Below, piece by piece: positions 1 through 6,842 of a stretch of 37,732 bases of DNA (within the stretch, counting starts at the first letter, position 1; every line of letters begins with the position of its first letter). Location: positions 1-37,732 of the forward strand of contig NZ_JBBBNV010000034.1 of assembly GCF_037137075.1 (NCBI RefSeq), written 5' to 3'. The notes beneath the pieces are model-generated. The model had not been told where the DNA came from and did no database searches. It worked only from the letters and a program-made list of their open reading frames with translations. The DNA is from JBBBNV01 sp037137075. Lineage in GTDB: Bacteria; Bacillota; Bacilli; Paenibacillales; NBRC-103111. The translations under genes were made by a program, and so were the position numbers.

Positions 1-790
1 CTCGGTTTGGATGAATCGGTTTACCTCGGCTAACTGAATCGACTTGCCTCAGCGATGGTGTTGCTTCTGAAGCCATCGCTACACCCGTTTAACGGCTTGC
101 TGACCCCCAAAAAAGCCATTCGCTACCACATGATCAGGGTGCGGAATGTGAGATCTCCCATAGAGCCGCAACAGGATTCGGCATTTGGTTCGGTGAGGCA
201 ACAACCTCTCGCTCTTTAACCAGCTTCAACATTTAAGATGACTCCTCTCGCTGAAAATACTATTATCCCCTAAATAGGAAAGGTAAGCTAAACGACAACC
301 CCTCTGCACCAATAATATCAAAAAAGTTGTATGCTGAACATCCATGCGAAACCCAAACTCCACCAGAGTATCCCAATGCGGCAAGGAATGCCTCACGAAC
401 CGCCTGCAAAGTCCTATTAAAGCGGTGTATACTCCATCATTTGAAACCCATCATATGAAGCGAAAATGGCAGATAAACACAGCATGTGCGATACCAGTTT
501 GGAGCCAACTCCATGAAAAAATGACCGTAATCCTAATATTTGCAGGCAATTTTTAGTCCTAGCTGTACTAGCAAGTAAAATGTTAAGAGCAATCCGAGTA
601 ACTCTTATTTTTTTATGATCGCACAAATAACAATTGGATGAACCAGCCAAATTACTCGTCATTCAATCTCAAATATGCGAATATGTGTTCGATATAAACA
701 ATTCTTGGACTACGTAAAATAAAAGGATTTATTTGACAGGATAAAAAACACCTTGCACCTCTCTGTAATAATGCTTTTAGACAGTTTTAA
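1..790. other. Gene-poor left edge
   Basis: I see no supportable gene here. The open frames at 344-556 (+) and 417-662 (-) overlap each other, lack a convincing ribosome site and resemble nothing I know. An 8-bp perfect inverted repeat, AGCGATGG (51-58) with CCATCGCT (73-80), and a weak hairpin followed by seven T (about 585-615) are the only structures noted. The AT-richness of the island to the right begins within this stretch. Confidence 0.5.
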
Positions 791-841
791 AGAGTGCAAT
801 TCATGTGTATCCTATATCTAGAACCGAGGTGCAGGAAACTT

Positions 842-1060
842 ATGGAAAGACATAAATACTCTAAATTAGTTGGTTATCGATTAAGTCTTCTTCGCAATGA
901 AAAAGGGTTAACACAGGCAAAATTATCTGAAATATCGGGTCTTGACCCCACATATATCGGCGCCATCGAACGTGGTGAAAAGTGTCCCTCTATTTACAAT
1001 CTTTATAGGCTCGTCACAGCACTTGATGTAGAAATGACCGTTTTCTTTGAAAATTTGTAA
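842..1060 (+). CDS. XRE-family HTH regulator, probable restriction-modification controller
   Basis: This small protein (72 aa from this start) is almost entirely one XRE-type helix-turn-helix. The pattern is GYRLSLLRNEKGLTQAKLSE, then a recognition segment around DPTYIGAIERGEKCPS, then a hydrophobic last helix. The size, composition and position 17 bp before a nuclease gene match controller (C) proteins of type II restriction systems. Those delay nuclease expression until the host DNA is methylated. The ATG at 842 is chosen because AGGTGCAGGA lies just upstream and the HTH begins within ten residues. An in-frame ATG at 794 would add 16 residues unlike the family. I do not see a clear symmetric C-box upstream, so autoregulation is inferred from the family. 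It could also be an unrelated XRE repressor. Confidence 0.75.
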   Translation: MERHKYSKLVGYRLSLLRNEKGLTQAKLSEISGLDPTYIGAIERGEKCPSIYNLYRLVTALDVEMTVFFENL

Positions 1061-1077
1061 AAGGGAGTGTTATCCGT

Positions 1078-2577
1078 ATGCAGAAAAAGGTTTTTAGAAC
1101 TTATCATCGCCGTCCAGTAACAAGAAGAAGCGGATTCAAAGTTTCAGGAAATAAATCCGGAGGGGAATGTATCATCCTAACCTCGGAAAGTTATGAATGT
1201 AGCAAAAAGGTCGAAAAGTTCGTTTTCAAGCGCGACAAATTGGACTTGCAAGAATTATTTGAATCTAATCTTGGAATAGTCGCTTTCGGAGGGTACGTTC
1301 ATACTCTTGAAAAATTAAAGGTTCACTTCAAATTAACCTTTAAAATTAGCGGGTATGATGAGGAATTCGAATATAGCAAATCATTAGTCAAGCCATTGGA
1401 ACCGAACACGTGGAGCCCTCTTGGTTTTCATAAAGAAATTAGCTTGGAGCTTGGAGATATCATTCAAGATGTATGCGTCGAAGTAATTTTTGAATCTGTA
1501 TCTGACCATAATATCCTTCAGTTTATCGGCTTTGACTTTGATTCAATTAATTACGAAGGATACAAAGATTCAAGTCTATTTGAGGATTTCAAGAAAAAAA
1601 CGTTCATGCACGTTCCTCAAATATATTACCTGCAAACCCACTTGCCTTTTGCTAGTTATCTTCACAGTCCACATCATGATATGCTTGGAATCGGTGACGA
1701 TGTTGTCTTGAAAGGCTGTAATCGCTGCGACCGTTATCTTCCGATAAATATTTATGATGAAATCCAAACTCTTGGATTTTCGTTACATTGTAAGAAAAAA
1801 GCTCCGTGTAAGCATCCGTTGTTCAATAAATACAAAATTGACAATCTTGACGATCTGAATCATGACAACTTAAATGCGGACTTCATTCAAGATGGGTTTG
1901 TAACTACTCATTACGGTCATCAACTTGAATGTACTCCATGCAAGAAGTACTATGTAAACGCAGCACTAAATCCATTAAGAAATAGTCAACAGTTCAGGGA
2001 GGATTCATTACGCCGTCGAGCTATTGAAGTGTTGGTTAATAATTTGCTAGATCGAAACATTGTCCATTTCGAATTTTTAAAAAGAACCAAGAAGGAGTTT
2101 TCCGAATTTATCTGGAATAAGTTCGGGCAACGGTGCTTTAAATGCGGTATAAAGTTACAATTGGATGAAATGCATTTAGATCATACGATGCCCCTAGCAT
2201 TCCTTTATCGCTTGGATGAAACAGCAACTTGTCTATGTGCAGAACACAATTCAAGTAAACGCGACCATTTCCCAGTCCAATTTTATTCTGAAAGTGAATT
2301 AATGAAGTTACAGGAAATCACGGGAATTGACGACGATACAATTCGATCTACAAAAGCTAATCAACAGGTGATTGATCTCTTAATCGAAAATGTAGTCTGG
2401 TTTTTTGATGATTTCCTTAATGAACCCGATTATCAAAAGGTCAGGGATGGACGACTTACTGCAGATAAAATTTATGCATCAATTGTCCGCGTAATTAAGG
2501 CGAATGGCGACATTGATTTGGTTCAGGAGTACTACTCTAGGACTTGTAAGTTTCCAGAAACTATATCTGGAAATTAA
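1078..2577 (+). CDS. HNH endonuclease, probable type II restriction enzyme
   Basis: The protein has 499 aa. Its C-terminal third carries an HNH/zinc nuclease core: C353-x2-C356, then H366-L-D-H369, then C385-L-C387 and H390-N391. Upstream are two more cysteine groups, CNRC with a downstream CKKKAPCKH and later CTPC, which probably form structural zinc sites. The first roughly 190 residues are rich in alternating beta-type segments and match nothing I recognise. They may bind DNA. The gene follows the HTH gene by 17 bp with AAGGGAG before the ATG, and is convergent with two DNA methyltransferase genes. That context makes a restriction endonuclease the best call. Cleaving DNA at a specific site is inferred from the fold and the neighbours. 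The recognition sequence cannot be read from this sequence. Confidence 0.75.
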   Translation: MQKKVFRTYHRRPVTRRSGFKVSGNKSGGECIILTSESYECSKKVEKFVFKRDKLDLQELFESNLGIVAFGGYVHTLEKLKVHFKLTFKISGYDEEFEYSKSLVKPLEPNTWSPLGFHKEISLELGDIIQDVCVEVIFESVSDHNILQFIGFDFDSINYEGYKDSSLFEDFKKKTFMHVPQIYYLQTHLPFASYLHSPHHDMLGIGDDVVLKGCNRCDRYLPINIYDEIQTLGFSLHCKKKAPCKHPLFNKYKIDNLDDLNHDNLNADFIQDGFVTTHYGHQLECTPCKKYYVNAALNPLRNSQQFREDSLRRRAIEVLVNNLLDRNIVHFEFLKRTKKEFSEFIWNKFGQRCFKCGIKLQLDEMHLDHTMPLAFLYRLDETATCLCAEHNSSKRDHFPVQFYSESELMKLQEITGIDDDTIRSTKANQQVIDLLIENVVWFFDDFLNEPDYQKVRDGRLTADKIYASIVRVIKANGDIDLVQEYYSRTCKFPETISGN

Positions 2578-2618
2578 AAACAGGAAGGTGGGTTATCCAC
2601 CTTCCTGTTTATTTTTTT
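2578..2618. terminator. Bidirectional intrinsic terminator between nuclease and methyltransferases
   Basis: A perfect 14-bp stem, AAACAGGAAGGTGG (2578-2591) with CCACCTTCCTGTTT (2597-2610), has a 5-nt loop. It is followed by ATTTTTTTT on the plus strand and by TTTTTAA on the minus strand. It sits directly after the nuclease stop and includes the stop codon of the convergent methyltransferase at 2609-2611. Confidence 0.93.
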
Positions 2619-3769
2619 TCTAGGAATAAAAACTGATGTGCAATCGTTCCGCCTTTATCTCGTATACCATGTTTCTCAACTTTACTAACATCTTCGTTTC
2701 CAATAGCTATAGTTTCAAAATACTCAGATGAAATATGTGATAATTCTTCAGCCATATCTACCTTTACGCTTTTACCTAGGTGCATGATCACTCTACCACC
2801 ATTCTTTAATACTGTGTTACACATTTTAAAGAATGGACGGTAAACTTCTAGGCTTTGTTTCTGTTGACCCTCAATAAATATACTTTCGGCTTTTTTAAAA
2901 TCTTCTGGCTCCCAACCAGCAAACCAAAGCCTCATCCAATTCATACTGTAAAACTTAATTGAATCAACAAATGGAGGTGAGGTGATGATTACGTCAACAT
3001 CACTTATTTTTTCACCTAAATCAAACATATTACCAAATATAGCCTTCCCATTGATATAATGCTCAAACTCACCTTTATTATACGCTAAATTTATTTTATT
3101 TCTTATATGTTGAATTACATTTTTATATACAAATTCACCTGTTGGTGCATATGGCGTTAATGGATGTGAATTTCTTGAAAGTGCATATGGACGATTACCA
3201 TGTAAAACATGAAGTAAACATGAAAGTACCATTGCTTCAGTATTATTAAGCTTTCCATTTCCAAGTTGTGAAAAATACAATCTTGCAGCTAGGAGTTCGG
3301 AATAAGTCTCCTCGTGGAAATATTCAGGAATTACCTTATTTAGACCGAAATCTTTATATGGAACATCACTATCTGTGTAAGTTTGTTTAAACGAATTAAT
3401 AAATATTTCAAGTTCACCTAATACCGACATCACTTCAGATAATGGTGGTTTATCAACTTTTGCTTTTGTTACTGCAAATGCCAGTTCACTCATATCGTTA
3501 CCAATACCGATTCTTCCTTGAAGACAGGCTTCAAATGGTATTGTTCCTACACCAGACATTGGATCTAATACTACATCTCCAACATTTGTAAAGGCTGCAA
3601 TTAATCTATTCGCTATGCCTGGTTTTAATTTTCCGTGGTAAGAACAAAGTGAATGCCATCGATGCCCGTAATTTCGACTATTATATGGTGGAGATAAATA
3701 GGGAAATTCACTTATAAATTCATTAATTCTATTTTCAAAGTCTGACTTTTTTTCTGTTGAAATGATCAA
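2609..3769 (-). CDS. DNA amino-methyltransferase (N6-adenine or N4-cytosine), second of pair
   Basis: It has the AdoMet-binding motif I, DPMSGVGTIPFEA, after a GHRWHSLCSYHGK segment typical of motif X in these enzymes. The catalytic motif IV, TSPPF, lies about 190 residues further on, and a GGRVIMHLG strand follows it. The intervening helical part probably holds specificity determinants. Start choice: TTG at 3769 is preceded by GAGGTGAGTAAA, giving 386 aa. A longer frame reaches 3826 but would overlap the upstream gene by 47 bp and has no better ribosome site. It follows the other methyltransferase by 10 bp, so the two are surely co-transcribed. Its likely role is protecting one strand or one half of an asymmetric site from the HNH nuclease. 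I cannot tell adenine from cytosine specificity. Confidence 0.85.
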   Translation of the reverse strand: MIISTEKKSDFENRINEFISEFPYLSPPYNSRNYGHRWHSLCSYHGKLKPGIANRLIAAFTNVGDVVLDPMSGVGTIPFEACLQGRIGIGNDMSELAFAVTKAKVDKPPLSEVMSVLGELEIFINSFKQTYTDSDVPYKDFGLNKVIPEYFHEETYSELLAARLYFSQLGNGKLNNTEAMVLSCLLHVLHGNRPYALSRNSHPLTPYAPTGEFVYKNVIQHIRNKINLAYNKGEFEHYINGKAIFGNMFDLGEKISDVDVIITSPPFVDSIKFYSMNWMRLWFAGWEPEDFKKAESIFIEGQQKQSLEVYRPFFKMCNTVLKNGGRVIMHLGKSVKVDMAEELSHISSEYFETIAIGNEDVSKVEKHGIRDKGGTIAHQFLFLEKK

Positions 3770-3779
3770 TTTACTCACC

Positions 3780-4988
3780 TCAATTATTTTGAAATCGTAA
3801 TACGCGTTGTGATAAAACCATTCCATTTTTTGAACGGCGAGTTCTTAATATTTCCTCATCAATAAAATGAAAACCATTTTTGACTGCTAATGTTTGAAGT
3901 ATTTCATGAGTAGGAATATGCACCCCTGCAAATTGAGAATCACCTATATCTAAAACGAAAGTTCCACCGCTTTTCATTTGCCGATGTAAATTTTCAAAAA
4001 CATTGTTCATATCGTAAAAGTACCCTGCCACCATTTTGGGAATCCGTAAGTCATAAGAATCAGCTTCAAGTTTTTCTACATACTCAGATGTTTCTGGGAG
4101 AATGTGGGGAATAATATTCCTTTTTGAAACGTTGTTAATTCCTGCGACGATACCTTTGGAATGGAGTGTTTTTAAATCGTCTTCTTTCTCGATTAACTTC
4201 ATCAGTTTTAGTTCCAGCTTGGTATTTCTTATATAGTTGGTTCCGTTTAAATATGGCGGTGATGTTACTACGACATCAATTTTTTCTGGCGAGTCAAAAT
4301 ATCGTGCGTCTTCCCCCAAACAAGATGTATTACTTATCAGGGTTCTACTGCAATCCTTTATATCAGTTATGATTTCAGTAAGCTTGTCCATTATGTTGGC
4401 GGTAAAATTTTTATTGTACTCTTTTTTTTCGTCTTCCCTTGCATAACGAAGATCAGTTCTTCGAACCATGTTCGAAACGGACACTGCAACGCAAGCTAAT
4501 GCAAAGTTGGCAAAGCGTACCGTTAAAGGATGGAGATGATTCGCGTCATCAATGAAGTTACTGTAATTTTTTATTTGACGTAATATTTCAATGTCGAAGA
4601 ACTTTTCAAATCCTCCAAATTCACTAATTGTTGTGGATTGCGTTATTATTGAAGGAAGACTCTCACGTAATTTAAGTAATTCCGTTAAAATTTCATCCGT
4701 ATCTTGATTACTTTCAATGACGGAATTGATCTTTGTATCTGCTACAAATCTCATAAATGGATTCATTTCAGTATAATAAGATCTAATTCCTTTTTGGGAG
4801 GCAACAAGAGGCGTCGTACCCGATCCGCCAAAAGGGTCTAGTATACAATCTATTTTTTTGCCAATTCTAATAACTTCTTTCTCGACTAAAGGATATGAAT
4901 ATCCTTCAGAATATGGGTACCATCTATGTATAGGTTTTCTTTTATTTAATACGAAAGTGCCCGAGAGCTCCAGTTCTTTAGTTGACAT
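3780..4988 (-). CDS. DNA amino-methyltransferase (N6-adenine or N4-cytosine), first of pair
   Basis: The protein has 402 aa. It starts with HRWYPYSEGYSYPLVEKE (motif X-like), then motif I DPFGGSGTTPLVAS near residue 50. The catalytic motif IV TSPPYLNGTNY lies near residue 240, followed by GGTFVLDIGDS. Motif order I then IV, with a long helical insert between them, matches its downstream neighbour, but the sequences are diverged. They are paralogous partners rather than recent duplicates. The ATG at 4988 has AAGG about ten bases upstream. Paired methyltransferases with one nuclease usually indicate an asymmetric recognition sequence in which each strand needs its own enzyme. That reading is inference. 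Confidence 0.87.
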   Translation of the reverse strand: MSTKELELSGTFVLNKRKPIHRWYPYSEGYSYPLVEKEVIRIGKKIDCILDPFGGSGTTPLVASQKGIRSYYTEMNPFMRFVADTKINSVIESNQDTDEILTELLKLRESLPSIITQSTTISEFGGFEKFFDIEILRQIKNYSNFIDDANHLHPLTVRFANFALACVAVSVSNMVRRTDLRYAREDEKKEYNKNFTANIMDKLTEIITDIKDCSRTLISNTSCLGEDARYFDSPEKIDVVVTSPPYLNGTNYIRNTKLELKLMKLIEKEDDLKTLHSKGIVAGINNVSKRNIIPHILPETSEYVEKLEADSYDLRIPKMVAGYFYDMNNVFENLHRQMKSGGTFVLDIGDSQFAGVHIPTHEILQTLAVKNGFHFIDEEILRTRRSKNGMVLSQRVLRFQNN

Positions 4989-5060
4989 GTTACAACGCCT
5001 TCTTTCTGATGTCTTCTTTTTTAGGAATCCTTAGTATATCATATTAATGGCGTTAAATGA

Positions 5061-5089
5061 TTGTTATTTTTACACTTCGAACCTATGTT
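5061..5089 (+). promoter_or_regulatory. Candidate promoter for glycosylase-Nudix unit
   Basis: TTGTTA (5061-5066), a 17-bp spacer and TATGTT (5084-5089) lie 75 bp before the glycosylase start, in the divergent spacer shared with the methyltransferase pair. Both hexamers are imperfect, so this is a candidate only. Confidence 0.35.
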
Positions 5090-5164
5090 CCCTTATTTGA
5101 TTATGATAACAGAACGAGCGTACGCATTCAATTATTATTTATTCTCAATTTTTGAGGTGAGTTC

Positions 5165-5839
5165 TTGACTACATTACTTACATTTACGAATAAAGATGAT
5201 CGGATCATGACACTTAGCAAAGCGGATAAAAGACTAAGTGAATTAATTCAAGTAATCGGAACTGTTTCGATATTTATACAGGATAATTACTACGTTTCCT
5301 TGATTCAAAGAATAACTGGACAACAATTATCAATTAAGGCATCTAATACTATTTGGAATCGGTTATTAGATTTTTGTCCAAAACCTACTCCTCAAAGCAT
5401 ATGTGAAATTGAAGATAAATCATTTAGAGAAATTGGCATTTCAAGACAAAAAATAACTTACATTAGGGATCTTACAAATAAGGTTCTATCTGGGGAGGTA
5501 AATTTGTCCTCCTTACCATTACTGAATAACAATGACGTAATATTAGAATTAAGTAAAATTAAAGGAATTGGAAGTTGGACTGCTGAGATGTTCTTAATTT
5601 TTTCTCTGGGAAGAATGAACATCTTATCTTTAGGGGATGTTGGTCTTCAACGTGCGACTAAATGGGTTTACAATGTTGAAGATCAAGTAAATGGAAAAGA
5701 TTACCTAGAACAAAAAGCAAGCCTATGGGAGCCTTATTGCACCATTGCTGCTCTTTATTTGTGGGAAGGAATCAACAGAGGCTATGTTGATTCCTTTGAT
5801 TCACTGGACGAAGTTGTAAAGGATAACGAATTCATATAA
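5165..5839 (+). CDS. DNA-3-methyladenine glycosylase (AlkA / HhH-GPD family)
   Basis: This 224-aa helix-hairpin-helix glycosylase excises alkylated bases such as 3-methyladenine in base excision repair. The motif ITGQQLSIKA marks the start of the HhH-GPD fold. The hairpin is LSKIKGIGSWTAEMFL. The catalytic aspartate is D158 in LGDVGLQRA, matching the conserved Asp of AlkA-like enzymes. It lacks the N-terminal domain of E. coli AlkA, as compact Gram-positive forms do. The TTG at 5165 is preferred because GAGGTGA lies immediately upstream. The neighbouring methyltransferase gene uses the same arrangement. Its unusual setting is beside a restriction-modification system and 24 bp before a Nudix gene. 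It could serve general alkylation repair or specifically repair methyltransferase side-products, which is inference. Confidence 0.87.
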   Translation: MTTLLTFTNKDDRIMTLSKADKRLSELIQVIGTVSIFIQDNYYVSLIQRITGQQLSIKASNTIWNRLLDFCPKPTPQSICEIEDKSFREIGISRQKITYIRDLTNKVLSGEVNLSSLPLLNNNDVILELSKIKGIGSWTAEMFLIFSLGRMNILSLGDVGLQRATKWVYNVEDQVNGKDYLEQKASLWEPYCTIAALYLWEGINRGYVDSFDSLDEVVKDNEFI

Positions 5840-5863
5840 ACATGAAAGCAGGAATTTAAAACT

Positions 5864-6382
5864 ATGTTCACTTATACTATTTGTTTTATCCAACAGGGAA
5901 ATCAGATTCTGATGTTAAATCGAAATAAAGCTCCTGCAATGGGTCTATGGCATGGAGTTGGAGGCAAAATTGAAAGTGGAGAGACACCAAATGAGAGTAT
6001 TTTACGAGAGATTTTTGAGGAGACAGGTATCCGGGTAAATAAGGTACAGTTCAAGGGTGTCGTTAGTTGGGATGATAATGGGGTCATCGATGGGATGTAT
6101 GCCTTCATTGTAAAACTACCTGAAAATTATATTTACGAAACTCCGAGGAAAGTTGATGAAGGTATCCTTGAATGGAAGGAAATCTCTTGGGTCTTGAACG
6201 TTAAAAACAATGGAATACCATCTAATATTCCTCATTTTCTTCCATTCATGATAAACGAATCAACTAGTTATCAATTTAAATGCATTTATAAAAATGGAAA
6301 GTTACTTGAGTGTAACCGTACTCCTATTAATGATACGATTTTATCTTTTGCCGCCAATAAGGAAGAACAAATGAATCTCTGA
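5864..6382 (+). CDS. Nudix hydrolase (MutT-like)
   Basis: A complete Nudix box is visible. G34, five residues, E40, seven residues and then REIFEETGI (48-56) fit the canonical GX5EX7REUXEEXGU motif that binds the metal and hydrolyses a nucleoside diphosphate linked to a second moiety. The N-terminal TYTICFIQQGNQILMLNR strand is typical of 8-oxo-dGTP or NTP pyrophosphohydrolases such as MutT and YtkD. At 172 aa it has a C-terminal extension of about 35 residues beyond the core. It starts 24 bp after the glycosylase and shares its terminator, so the two form a repair/pool-sanitising unit. The actual substrate cannot be assigned from sequence. Confidence 0.85.
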   Translation: MFTYTICFIQQGNQILMLNRNKAPAMGLWHGVGGKIESGETPNESILREIFEETGIRVNKVQFKGVVSWDDNGVIDGMYAFIVKLPENYIYETPRKVDEGILEWKEISWVLNVKNNGIPSNIPHFLPFMINESTSYQFKCIYKNGKLLECNRTPINDTILSFAANKEEQMNL

Positions 6383-6400
6383 AAGAAATAATCAGTTAAG

Positions 6401-6440
6401 AACCACTTGGGAATAGATCATCCAAGTGGTTGTTTGTTTT
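6401..6440 (+). terminator. Intrinsic terminator of glycosylase-Nudix unit
   Basis: A perfect 10-bp stem, AACCACTTGG (6401-6410) with CCAAGTGGTT (6422-6431), has an 11-nt loop and is followed by GTTTGTTTT. It lies 18 bp after the Nudix stop. Confidence 0.9.
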
Positions 6441-6689
6441 GAGATTTTCTCAATTCTTCAATAAAAGCATCCCTTGCTAACCGTAAACTCTGAATATCCT
6501 CGTTAATTTCTTGTCCCGCGATAGAGTCGTTGCTGCATTACCATGTTCAAGGACAAGTTTGCAATGCTATCTTGCGAAATCTAATAGTTGCTTCGATGCC
6601 TCATCGTCGATATCCAATCCTAACAGGGAATAGCTTTTTGATTGTAAGACTTGATCAGTAGTATTCGTATCAACTTTTACAGTGATCAT
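6418..6689 (-). pseudogene. Frameshifted small gene (unknown, possibly antitoxin-like)
   Basis: A ribosome site (GGAGG) precedes ATG at 6689. The frame reads MITVKVDTNTTDQVLQSK through LLGLDIDDEASKQLLDFAR, then stops at 6567. Coherent protein continues in other frames: IANLSLNM, then GNAAT, then DSIAGQEINEDIQSLRLARD and EELRKSQNKQPLG, with a stop at 6418-6420. Joined, these pieces would give one acidic, helical protein of about 90 aa. At least three frame changes and an in-frame TAG break it, so I read it as a decaying gene. The size and the DIQSLRLARD-type helix suggest an antitoxin or small regulator, but I do not recognise the family. Its end overlaps the convergent terminator at 6401-6431. 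Confidence 0.5.
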
Positions 6690-6763
6690 TTGAACTTGCC
6701 TCCATACCTTGATTTTTGTTGGTATGTTAGCTCTATTTAAGATCGTCTTCAAGTACTGTCTGC

Positions 6764-6799
6764 GCATAATAAAAGCCCAAGCAATATCGCTTGAGCTTT
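6764..6799 (-). terminator. Terminator of the sirB-dagK-rlmCD operon
   Basis: The stem AAAGCCCAAGC (6772-6782) pairs with GCTTGAGCTTT (6789-6799) with one wobble. On the minus strand it is followed by TTTTATTAT. It lies about 45 bp beyond the rlmCD stop. Confidence 0.8.
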
Positions 6800-6842
6800 A
6801 CATGTAATTCGGCTTAAAAACAAATGGTCTAAGTATTCCCAA

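Noticed and set aside
344..662. Two overlapping open frames at the left edge
   Set aside because: Opposite strands, no ribosome site, no recognisable protein features.
720..780. TTGACA at 733 as promoter for the regulator-nuclease pair
   Set aside because: The nearest -10-like TAATAA is 27 bp away, too far for a standard promoter. No symmetric controller-binding site was visible.
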